Origin: Pycnococcus provasolii
Lineage: Eukaryota; Chlorophyta; Pseudoscourfieldiophyceae; Pseudoscourfieldiales; Pycnococcaceae
Direction: 5' to 3'
DNA length: 64,000 nucleotides
Assembly (NCBI GenBank): GCA_938743325.2
Contig: OW568861.1
Span: forward strand, 744,001-808,000
The notes under the pieces were generated by a model, which did no database searches, had not been told where the DNA came from, and worked only from the letters and a program-made list of their open reading frames with translations. Shown here piece by piece: positions 29,798 through 37,335 of the stretch. The translations under genes were made by a program, and so were the position numbers. Each line of letters starts with the position of its first letter. Within the stretch, counting starts at the first letter, position 1.

Positions 29798-30361
29798 TCA
29801 ACTCTTCGCCTTCCTCGTCTTCTTCCTCTTAGGCAAAACGGCCTGCTCCACGTCGGCGAGCATGTTTGCGATGTCGCTCGCGTCCAACCTCACGCCGTCG
29901 AGGTTCGCGTGCTGCACGGCTTGCAAAGCGTCCACAGAGAAAGTTCCAGCGTCACGACACGCGATTGCATACGCAACCATGAGGTTTGCGTTCGCCGGGT
30001 CGTCAGCGATAACGCCAAGTCCGCACTGGCGTGCCGCGTTGATTAGGTGTTGCGCCATCACACCTCCGACGCCTTCACCACCGCGCATGAGCTTGAGCAT
30101 CTTTCGTGCCTCCTCGGCGTGTGCTGCGTCCGCAGCTCTCGAGGGCGCGGACGTGCTCGGCGCATCACTTGTGCAGTTGACTAAAGAAAGTGCGATGGCG
30201 CGCTCGAGTTCTTCTTCGTCGTCTGGGTTGTCTTCTTCTTCGTCGTCGTCGTCGTCGAGCACGACAAAAGCGGCAGGTCGCTCAGGTTGTTCCGTGGTAA
30301 AGCTTTGGCGTCGCGCCTGCCTTTTTGCGACGAGCTCGGGCGACGGCATGGGAGGGGACAT
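29798..30361 (-). CDS. Small protein with ubiquitin-interacting motif and SUMO-interaction-like motif
   Basis: 187 residues from the ATG at 30361; the longer frame begins only with TTG. Residues 31-42, AAFVVLDDDDDEEED, have the hydrophobic-core-plus-acid form of a SUMO-interacting motif. Residues ~48-64, DDEEELERAIALSLVN, fit the ubiquitin-interacting motif (acidic patch, then Ala and Ser in AIALSL). After a Ser/Ala linker, residues ~85-180 are helical (EEARKMLKLMRGGEGVGGVMAQHLINAAR; VAYAIACRDAGTFSVDALQAVQHANLDG). The last residues, PKRKKTRKAKS, form a nuclear localisation-like tail. No catalytic domain is seen, so an adaptor reading ubiquitin/SUMO marks in the nucleus is plausible. The helical domain is not recognised. 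Confidence 0.65.
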   Translation of the reverse strand: MSPPMPSPELVAKRQARRQSFTTEQPERPAAFVVLDDDDDEEEDNPDDEEELERAIALSLVNCTSDAPSTSAPSRAADAAHAEEARKMLKLMRGGEGVGGVMAQHLINAARQCGLGVIADDPANANLMVAYAIACRDAGTFSVDALQAVQHANLDGVRLDASDIANMLADVEQAVLPKRKKTRKAKS

Positions 30362-30586
30362 TGTGAGTTGTGATCCCAGCCTTCGGCAAGGGGAGTGAAA
30401 CCTTCCCGGGAAAAATGGGAGGAAAATTGGACCGAAGTCGGCGCCTTCCAAGTCCAGGGGAATCAAGGAGGTTTCTCAAGGTAAAATACTTACACGTTCA
30501 AAGCACAGACACTATGACTGGATACATGGCCACAGCCATGGCACCTCATCAAGCACGACACTATCCACATAACATAACATAACATG

Positions 30587-30916
30587 TTATGTGGACTTGG
30601 ACGGAGGAGGTTGAGGTTTCGCTGCTGCTGCTGCTTTCCCTATGCTTTCTGCCGTTGACGATGACGACGACGATGATGACGACTTCGGCAGCTCGTGAGA
30701 TGCTGCTGCTGCTCCCGATTCCATCCAAGCCTTGACGTGCTTGGCGTTTCGAGAGAACATGTTTAACGACGACTTCATGTCGTACCGCATCGCCGCGCCG
30801 ACACCTGTGATAACAGCTAACGTCACCAGCACGTTCGTCATCGTCATCTTTCGCGAGCGAGAAAAAAGTTTACTTCGGAATGAGGGGAGGGGAGACGGAC
30901 AGAGCAATAAGGCCAT
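30587..30916 (-). CDS. Small single-pass membrane protein
   Basis: 109 residues from ATG 30916, or 86 from the ATG at 30847 (MTMTNVLVTLAVITGVGAAM), which I think more likely because it puts the membrane helix at the N-terminus. After the helix comes YDMKSSLNMFSRNAKHVKAWM, an amphipathic segment resembling small plant membrane proteins with a conserved KxWxE-like turn. A nine-Ser run and a Pro-rich tail follow. No function assigned. It is head-to-head with the plastid NTF2-like gene across 170 bp that contains a CCCTAA array. Confidence 0.5.
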   Translation of the reverse strand: MALLLCPSPLPSFRSKLFSRSRKMTMTNVLVTLAVITGVGAAMRYDMKSSLNMFSRNAKHVKAWMESGAAAASHELPKSSSSSSSSSTAESIGKAAAAAKPQPPPSKST

Positions 30917-30952
30917 AAGGGTTAACCCGAACTGCTAAACCCGAACTACTGC

Positions 30953-30974
30953 TAACCCTAACCCTAACCCTAAC
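30953..30974 (+). promoter_or_regulatory. CCCTAA array in a bidirectional promoter
   Basis: Three and a half perfect TAACCC units lie 37 bp from the upstream ATG of the small membrane protein (minus strand) and 112 bp from the ATG of the plastid NTF2-like gene (plus strand). Degenerate copies (GGGTTAACCC, TAAACCCG) flank it at 30918-30945. Confidence 0.6.
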
Positions 30975-31086
30975 CTCCCTAGGATTTCGGGACCCGTCTG
31001 TTCTGTTTGCGGCTGAGATCGCTCCTCCACCTCTTTGAGATAGTCTATATCATCATTCTCAACAAGTCACTCGGATTGTCGTCGTC

Positions 31087-31908
31087 ATGGGCGTCGTCAT
31101 GGGCGTACGTGTTTCTTTACCTGTGTGCTGCAGTGCCGGCTGTGGAAGCAGTCGTGTGTCAGGGGCATTTCCTCTTCAATTTCGTCTCTCTCCTTACTCC
31201 AGCGTCAGGCTCTCAGGTGCACGTCATCGTCACAACTCCTCTTATGGAAAAGGTGCTTCGAGGTGCTTGGCGACCTCCGGGAACGGAGAGTCGTCCTCCT
31301 TCAAGCAGATGTTGTCAGCGGAACAAATCCTGGAAATTCCTATCGAACGACGCAGAAGAACTACCGCCGAAGAGTGCCCGTTCTGTGCAGACGCACCCAT
31401 CAAGGAGAACGACTCGAGGTGCCTGGGTATCTGCCGACTGCCAACGAATGTAAGCAACCCGCCGCAGTACTTCCCGCACGAACTTCAGGACTGTGCGGAC
31501 GCGGTGAACCTGCAGCTCAAGGCAATGCGTGACATCAACGATCCAAGAAAAGACCACGGCGTGCAGGTACTCTACGAATTTGCCGTCGACGCGGGAACAA
31601 TGGAGAGATCAAGATACTTTGGTTTCAGCTCGGACATGTATCATTACGACCATTTCCAGGGAAAGGCGCTCAACCACATGAACGGACTGGTATCTTGCCA
31701 GTCTTGGGAAATTGAAGAGGAGTTCGTACGAGACGACGGACGCACGCAGTGTCACGTAAAGGTTTTGGACAAGGCTGGAAAGGAACGCTTCTTCATATTC
31801 ATCATGGTCGTGCGCTCGTTCGGGAAGTGGGAGAACTGTTGGAACACGCACAGACTATTTGAGACGGAGGATGCCGAGTACAACTCCAAGTACCTTCAAT
31901 TCGTGTAA
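31087..31908 (+). CDS. Plastid NTF2-like (DUF4864-like) protein
   Basis: 273 residues. The N-terminal ~70 residues are Ser/Arg/Gly/Val-rich without acids, as in a plastid transit peptide. A Cys-rich stretch follows, CPFCADAPIKENDSRCLGIC (~97-116), with spacing that could bind metal or form disulphides. The domain from ~130 to 265 (LQDCADAVNLQLKAM ... VLYEFAVDAGTMERSRYFG ... HMNGLVSCQSWEI ... FIMVVRSFGKWENCWNTHRL) has the helix-then-curved-sheet layout of the NTF2-like fold and resembles DUF4864 plastid proteins. No catalytic residues are known. The family is inferred by pattern only. Confidence 0.55.
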   Translation: MGVVMGVRVSLPVCCSAGCGSSRVSGAFPLQFRLSPYSSVRLSGARHRHNSSYGKGASRCLATSGNGESSSFKQMLSAEQILEIPIERRRRTTAEECPFCADAPIKENDSRCLGICRLPTNVSNPPQYFPHELQDCADAVNLQLKAMRDINDPRKDHGVQVLYEFAVDAGTMERSRYFGFSSDMYHYDHFQGKALNHMNGLVSCQSWEIEEEFVRDDGRTQCHVKVLDKAGKERFFIFIMVVRSFGKWENCWNTHRLFETEDAEYNSKYLQFV

Positions 31909-32122
31909 GTTCAACCATTCCCACCCTTTTATGAAACACAAACACAGGAGGAGTAAGTTGCATAGTCTAACATCATCATGTCATCATCAAACACATAGCG
32001 CTGCAAAGCGTTTCACAAAATATATAATTTGTTCAGACAAAACACCGTAGCAGTACGAAGCTATGTATACACCTTCCGGCACCCATATCGGTTGCTGTTA
32101 AGGAAGCCCCCCTAAAAAAAAC

Positions 32123-32644
32123 TTACTTGCCGTCGATGCTGAAGCGACCAGGACCGGCAACTAAGAGGTACAGGAAAATCGCAAAGTATAGCGCAGCCGC
32201 CTCGTACGCGTATGCGTGATTTTCAACGACAGCGAGCGGAAAGCCTTCAAGGCCTGACTGCTGGATGTGGAAATAGACGGCGGCACCCATCGTTCCGAGC
32301 AGCGCAAGAGCGGCTGGTCGCGTCAGGAAGCCAAGCACGAGCAGGACGGGGCATGCGATTTCCGCACCGGCGGCGAGATATGTGAGAAGCACCGGTTCAG
32401 GAAGGTGAAGGTACGGTTCGACGACGAACTTCGCGAAGCCCTCTGGGTCTGCCAGTTTGTCGAGACCGTTGTGCACCATCAGGGACGACGCCGTGAGTCG
32501 CAGGCCGAGCGCGCCAATATCGTTCGTCACTTCCGCGCGCGCCTTGACGCTGGAGCGCAAGTTTCGTCGGCCACCTCCTATGGCGGGGAGGCCACGTGCA
32601 CCACCACGTGCACTAAGGAGGGAGGTGGAGCGAGACATGAGCAT
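32123..32644 (-). CDS. DoxX-family membrane protein, probably plastid
   Basis: 173 residues from ATG 32644 (MLMSRSTSLLSARGG); the longer frame begins only with GTG. Residues 1-38 are a basic Ser/Gly/Arg leader. Then GLRLTASSLMVHNGLDKLADPEGFAKF (first helix with the conserved hxG..Kl), VLLTYLAAGAEIACPVLLVLGFLTRPAALALLGTMGAAVYF and the final AYEAAALYFAIFLYLLVAGPGRFSIDGK give the four-helix DoxX pattern, with the family's ending GPGr.SlD. Family members are small membrane subunits of oxidoreductase systems or redox homeostasis factors; the partner here is unknown. Confidence 0.8.
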   Translation of the reverse strand: MLMSRSTSLLSARGGARGLPAIGGGRRNLRSSVKARAEVTNDIGALGLRLTASSLMVHNGLDKLADPEGFAKFVVEPYLHLPEPVLLTYLAAGAEIACPVLLVLGFLTRPAALALLGTMGAAVYFHIQQSGLEGFPLAVVENHAYAYEAAALYFAIFLYLLVAGPGRFSIDGK

Positions 32645-33026
32645 TACGATACGACAATAAGTGACTTGACGAGGTAAACGAGGTTGACGATGCGATGGAG
32701 AATCGGAATGCCACACACACACACTGCATGCACTGCCACGGGGGCGCAGCACAACACCCGATAACTAAAAAGGGGAGACAAAAAAAAGATAAGAACTAAG
32801 ATTTTACCACTCTAGCTAGATTTTTACATACTTTGGGAGAAGTGGCACGTGCACGAATGGTCGGGGTTAGATATTAGATTCGGGGTTAGATATTGCATTA
32901 GGGGTTTGGGTTCGAGGTTCGGGCTAGGGGTTTGAGGTTTAGGGGTTTGGGCAAAAATATCCAGCAACCGGCCTCTCAGAGGTGGCGTCTTCCCAGCCAC
33001 ACACAAGACGAAAAAAAATATCAAAG
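32645..33026. other. Divergent promoter region with degenerate GGGTTT tract
   Basis: 382 bp between DoxX and the methyltransferase. A G-rich tract (about 32869-32950) repeats GGGGTTTG/GGGGTTAG-like words, resembling a decayed telomere-type repeat. A-rich patches flank it. No gene. Confidence 0.5.
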
Positions 33027-33923
33027 ATGTCCGTCGTCATGCAACGACAACAACATGGAAGCGTGATGAGAAGAAGAAGCACACCACGCACGTCAGTGAG
33101 CACGCGCGCCTCCTCCTCCTCCTCCTCCAACAACAACAACAACAATAGTCCTGCGGTCCTGCGACGTACGCTCGACGGACCCGCCATGACCAAGCTCGAC
33201 CCGGGCGACGACCGGAACTTCTATGCCGTGCCCAGAATGGTCAAGCACGTCGACGACACGTTCCTCGCGCAAGTCACGGAACTGTACCGCCAACGAATCC
33301 CAACGGAGGAGGCTGCCGTCTTCGACATGTGCTCGTCATGGGTGAGCCACCTTCCGTCGGAACGAGACTACTCTTTTGTCGCAGCGCATGGCATGAACGC
33401 CGCCGAGCTCGCAGCCAACAGACAACTTGACCAGTTCTTCGTTCGTAACCTGAACAAGGATCGATCGCCGTTCCCGCACGAGGACAATACCTTTGACGCT
33501 GTGCTGTGCTGCGTGAGCATACAGTACATGCAATATCCGGAGGAAGTGCTTGCAGAGTGCCTACGGATCCTGAAACCTGGTGGATGCGTGATCATTACAT
33601 TCTCAAATCGCCTTTTTTACCAAAAGGCGGTCGCCGCGTGGCGAGATGCGACTGGGTATGCCAGGTGTCAGCTCGTGTGTTCGTATTTGCGCAATGTGAA
33701 AGGCTACACGGAACCAGAAACCATCTTGGAGGTTCCTCTTGGGGATGGACCACTCCTTCCATCAGCGTTACAAAATGCGCCGTCAGCGTTGCAGCAAGCA
33801 TACCTGTCCGCGATGGACACACCCGTGGGAAAGGCGATTCGTCGACTCGCTGAACGCAGTGCGAATGATCCATTTTATGCCATCGTCTCCTACAAGTCAT
33901 TCAAACGCATCGACGACGAGTAA
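33027..33923 (+). CDS. SAM-dependent methyltransferase (type 11-like), probably plastid
   Basis: 298 residues from ATG 33027; the longer frame begins only with GTG. The first ~50 residues are a basic Ser/Thr-rich leader followed by poly-Ser and poly-Asn microsatellite-encoded runs. FYAVPRMVKHVDDTFLAQVTELYRQ leads into DMCSSWVSHLPSE near residue 101, which replaces the usual glycine-rich motif I in a plant/algal plastid methyltransferase subfamily. GMNAAELAANRQLDQFFVRNLN, FDAVLCCVSIQYM, LRILKPGGCVIITFSNRLFYQKA and a final PFYAIVSYK complete the class I fold. The substrate is unknown. It ends 97 bp before the convergent helicase gene. Confidence 0.8.
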   Translation: MSVVMQRQQHGSVMRRRSTPRTSVSTRASSSSSSNNNNNNSPAVLRRTLDGPAMTKLDPGDDRNFYAVPRMVKHVDDTFLAQVTELYRQRIPTEEAAVFDMCSSWVSHLPSERDYSFVAAHGMNAAELAANRQLDQFFVRNLNKDRSPFPHEDNTFDAVLCCVSIQYMQYPEEVLAECLRILKPGGCVIITFSNRLFYQKAVAAWRDATGYARCQLVCSYLRNVKGYTEPETILEVPLGDGPLLPSALQNAPSALQQAYLSAMDTPVGKAIRRLAERSANDPFYAIVSYKSFKRIDDE

Positions 33924-34019
33924 TTGAAATTTTTTTGTCTATTGTTGTTTCTCTTAGTTTTCCATATCACGTCAATCAATTACAATAGAAAAGAATGAAT
34001 TGAATGCACATTCCACCGG

Positions 34020-35789
34020 CTACCACCTCCTACCGCCGCCGCCGCCGCCGCCACCACCGCGCCAGTTGCCGCCACCGCCGCCGCCGCCGCCACGTCCACC
34101 ACGGAAGCCGCCGCCGCCGCCGCCGCGTCCACCGCGGAAGCCGCCGCCGCCTCGTCCACCTCCTCCATAACGCGAGTTCTTCTTACCCTTGCTCACCGCT
34201 GCCAGCTGTGCGAGCTCCTCGGGGATCGTCACCTTTGCTTCGCGAAGCAGGTTGCAGAACTCCTTTGCATTATCGGCGTTGTTGCGCGTGAAAAAGCAGA
34301 AAGCCTTGCCAGTCGCGCCAGCACGGCCCGTGCGCCCAATGCGGTGCACGTAGTCCTCCGTGCTGCCGGGAAAGTCGTAGACAAAAACCGCGCGCACGCC
34401 CGGGATGTCGAGTCCTCGTGCTGCCACGTCCGTCGCCACGAGCAGTGGGCGATTGCCGTCCTTGAAGTGCTTCAGCGCCGCTTCGCGCTCCCACTGCAGC
34501 TTGTCTCCGTGGATGGCGCCCGCGCTTCGGAAGCCCTTGCGTGTGAGCTCGCGGTTGAGGTCCTCGCAGCGTCGCTTCGTTCCCGCAAAAACAATGGCGC
34601 GTTCCGTTGTGCCACATTCCTGGCGCATGAGCTCAACGAGGCGATCCATCTTCGCATCCTCGCGAATGAATTCAATAGTCTGCTCGACGCTGGGGTTGCA
34701 CACGAGCTTCTGGCTCGAGTCTCCGATGAACAGTTGTGCATGGCCAGGCGACGTGAACTTCCGCGCGATGGCCTGCACAGCCTTGGGCCACGTTGCGCTA
34801 AACATGAGTGTCTGCCGCTCGCCCACTGGCGGACATTCGCCGAGAATCGTCTTGATCGACGGCTCGAATCCCATGTCCAGCATGCGGTCCGCCTCGTCGA
34901 GCACCACGTACTTCGCCTTGTTTACGCGGATGAGCGGATCGCGGCCATTTTTCGGATAGAGGAAGTCTTCGAGACGTCCGGGCGTGGCGACGACGACATC
35001 CGCGCCCTGCGCCATGGCGCGCATTTGCTCCATCTTCGGCGCGCCTCCGAACAGCACGACGACCCTGGCTTTCGCCGCACCGGTGAACTTGACAGCCTCC
35101 TCTCCAATCTGCTGAGCGAGCTCGCGCGTGGGTGCGAGCACGAGAACGCTAGGTTCCACAGCCTCCGTGCGCCAGTATCCTTCCTGCGAGCGGTACCCCT
35201 TAGGCGGGGGTGCGACACCCTCTTGAACGATTCTCTGCAGTGCGGGCATCATGAATCCGCACGTCTTTCCCGAACCTGTCTTCGCGACGGCGACGAGGTC
35301 TCTTCCGTTGAGCGCGACGGGCCACGCCTGCGCCTGAATGGGCGTGGGGTTGAGGTACCCCTGCTTTTTGAGGGCGTCGTACAGAGGTGGCTGGAAGTTG
35401 GCATCCTCGAATGTCTGGAACGGCTCCTCGACGCTGCTGTCGACGCGTATGTCGTGCGTCTTGCGGTACTCCGCGGACGTCATGACTTCCGCAGTCTTCG
35501 TGACGACCGCCTCCGCGACATCTTGCTTCTCGAGTGTTTTCTGCAGCTTACTAGCTAACAAGTTCTTGAGGTTCTCCGAAGATGGCGACGGCGTGACATC
35601 GACATCGACATCAGAGTCTGATGGGGGTGAGGTTGACCGCTTACGTTTCTTCTCCTCCTTCTCGGACTTCTTTTCTTCTTTCTTTAAAGCTTTCGCAGCA
35701 CGGCGTTCCGCCTTAAGGGCTTTGCGTGCAGCACGGTCCTCAGGAGAAGCAGGAGCATCTGTATTAGCGAGCATGGGGGATGTGGACAT
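34020..35789 (-). CDS. DEAD-box RNA helicase, DDX5/DBP2-like, with RGG tail
   Basis: 589 residues. The Q motif is near 124-155 (FQTFEDANFQPPLYDALKKQG ... PTPIQAQAWP), motif I is AKTGSGKT near 170, Ia PTRELAQQ, II LDEADRMLDMGF near 300, III SATWP near 331, IV FAGTKRR, V RGLDIPGV and VI HRIGRTGRAG near 487. All catalytic residues are intact. The N-terminus is Lys/Glu-rich with RKRSTSPPSDSD. The C-terminal ~50 residues are almost only Gly and Arg with RGGRGG units, encoded by a GCC/GCG-rich repeat. DBP2-type helicases act in mRNP remodelling, transcription and rRNA processing. Start is the ATG at 35789; the neighbouring protease frame opens divergently within 150 bp. Confidence 0.92.
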   Translation of the reverse strand: MSTSPMLANTDAPASPEDRAARKALKAERRAAKALKKEEKKSEKEEKKRKRSTSPPSDSDVDVDVTPSPSSENLKNLLASKLQKTLEKQDVAEAVVTKTAEVMTSAEYRKTHDIRVDSSVEEPFQTFEDANFQPPLYDALKKQGYLNPTPIQAQAWPVALNGRDLVAVAKTGSGKTCGFMMPALQRIVQEGVAPPPKGYRSQEGYWRTEAVEPSVLVLAPTRELAQQIGEEAVKFTGAAKARVVVLFGGAPKMEQMRAMAQGADVVVATPGRLEDFLYPKNGRDPLIRVNKAKYVVLDEADRMLDMGFEPSIKTILGECPPVGERQTLMFSATWPKAVQAIARKFTSPGHAQLFIGDSSQKLVCNPSVEQTIEFIREDAKMDRLVELMRQECGTTERAIVFAGTKRRCEDLNRELTRKGFRSAGAIHGDKLQWEREAALKHFKDGNRPLLVATDVAARGLDIPGVRAVFVYDFPGSTEDYVHRIGRTGRAGATGKAFCFFTRNNADNAKEFCNLLREAKVTIPEELAQLAAVSKGKKNSRYGGGGRGGGGFRGGRGGGGGGFRGGRGGGGGGGGNWRGGGGGGGGGRRW

Positions 35790-35936
35790 ATTAAAGAGAG
35801 AATGATGAAAGGCGGCGGCTGGGGGGAAAGAACCGAGAAAGGACGGGACGTGGGAGGGCAGGGCAGGGTGGCGGCGGCGACGGGGAAAGGAAAGAATCGG
35901 TCGGGTCCCCGATTCATTCTGGTCCCCTGATTTTCA

Positions 35937-37335
35937 GACGGGAGGCACGAGCGGACAGGCTGTGTGCACGGGAACACTGCTCACCACGCAGGATAGCACG
36001 AAGCAGTACGTCATCACCGCGCACCACTGCCTCGGCGACTCGGGCGGGCAGAGCGTCGACTACTGGGGATTCCTCTTCAATTACGAGCGTGAGTGCAGCC
36101 GCTTCGCCGCACCGCGCCGCTTCGACGAGTTTGTGCAGGGTGCGCGTCTGCTGTTCGCGGATCGACCGAGCGACACCATCTTGCTTGAAATCACGAGCCC
36201 GATTCCGAGCCACTACCGTCCATACTACCAAAGATGGGATACGGAGGTGGACAACATGCCCCAGAGCAGCTTCGCAATCCACCATCCCAGCAGCGACTAC
36301 AAGAAGATCAGCCTCGATCGCCACCGCGCGTCTCTCACAACGTGCACGTTCTGCGACCGCGTGCCGAACACGCACTTCCTCGTCAGTGGGTGGGACGACG
36401 GCACCACGGAGCGCGGCAGCTCGGGATGCGGACTGCTTGACGCCACGACGAAGCGTCTCGTGGCCGTGCTCAGCGGAGGTAGCGCGAGCTGCCCCGACAA
36501 CAACGGATACGACTTCTTCGGGCGTCTCAGCCGCGCGTACGACAGCGGGCTTGGAAGGTGGCTGATGCCCGTGAACACCGGCGTGCGCAAGATGGACGCG
36601 CGAGATGGTTCGTCGACGTACGCCGTGAACTCCGTTGCATCGTCGACGCCAGCCATGACCGCAGATCGCCTGCTTGCTCTGTCACCCGACGGGTCGGGTG
36701 CGGGAGTCGTCACCACGGAGGGTGGCTCCGCGGGACTGGTGCAGGTGAAGCTGAATGCGTGGCCCGAGGGTGCGCGCACCGTGGAGGTGATTGTGGCCAC
36801 CTCCGATACGACCGAGGGCCAGGTGTCGTGCATGGGAATGGCGGGTGGTCTGGCGCTCAGTGACACGAGCGTGCGCCTTTCGGACGAGAGCGCCCTTGCC
36901 GCGCAGCTCGGTGGCACGACCTTTTCGGAGCGGTGCACGCTTCGCTTCACGTCGTCGACGTCGTCGCGCCAGTTTGCGGGCGGCGTGACGAACGGCGCGG
37001 CGTGGTACCCTGCGAGTGGAACTTTGCAGGACGCCCTGTACGCGTCGACGGGCGCGCTCGAAATGACGATTGAGGTGAGCGACACGAAAGCTCCGTCGGC
37101 ACACCAGCTCGATCGCATGGCTGCGGACCACGAGCGTGCGCTATCAGGCTTTGTGATGCGAGCTGCGGGTGCGAGCGGCGCGCTCGCGGGACGTTCTCTG
37201 ATGGAAGCGGTTCCGTGTCAACAAAAGAAAAAGCAAACTTCTCAAGATATTCGTTACTGTTGTTGTTTTTTCCCACCACGCGTGATTTCCCTGCTCACAT
37301 CGTTTCGACCTACCCTATTCTTTCTTTGCAGCTGA
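35937..37335 (+). CDS. Trypsin-like (lysyl-endopeptidase-like) serine protease, 5' end not found
   Basis: The frame is open from 35809 but has no ATG before the protease domain. CTGATTTTCAG at 35926-35936 could be a splice acceptor, so I start the feature there. The triad is visible: His in VITAHHCLG, Asp in RPSDTILLEI and Ser in GTTERGSSGCGLLD, where GSSG replaces GDSG. The layout, with paired Cys and the sequence SGGSASC later, resembles bacterial lysyl endopeptidase (S1). A ~150-residue beta-rich domain (VEVIVATSDTTEGQVSCMGM ... RCTLRFTSS) follows. A signal peptide and propeptide are missing. The last ~25 codons are low-quality sequence and the stop overlaps the end of the Myb gene by 21 bp. 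It may be a gene with a short upstream exon or a fragment. Confidence 0.6.

Noticed and set aside
34344-35558. 404-codon frame antisense to the DEAD-box helicase
   Set aside because: The sense strand carries all helicase motifs; the antisense protein has biased composition only.
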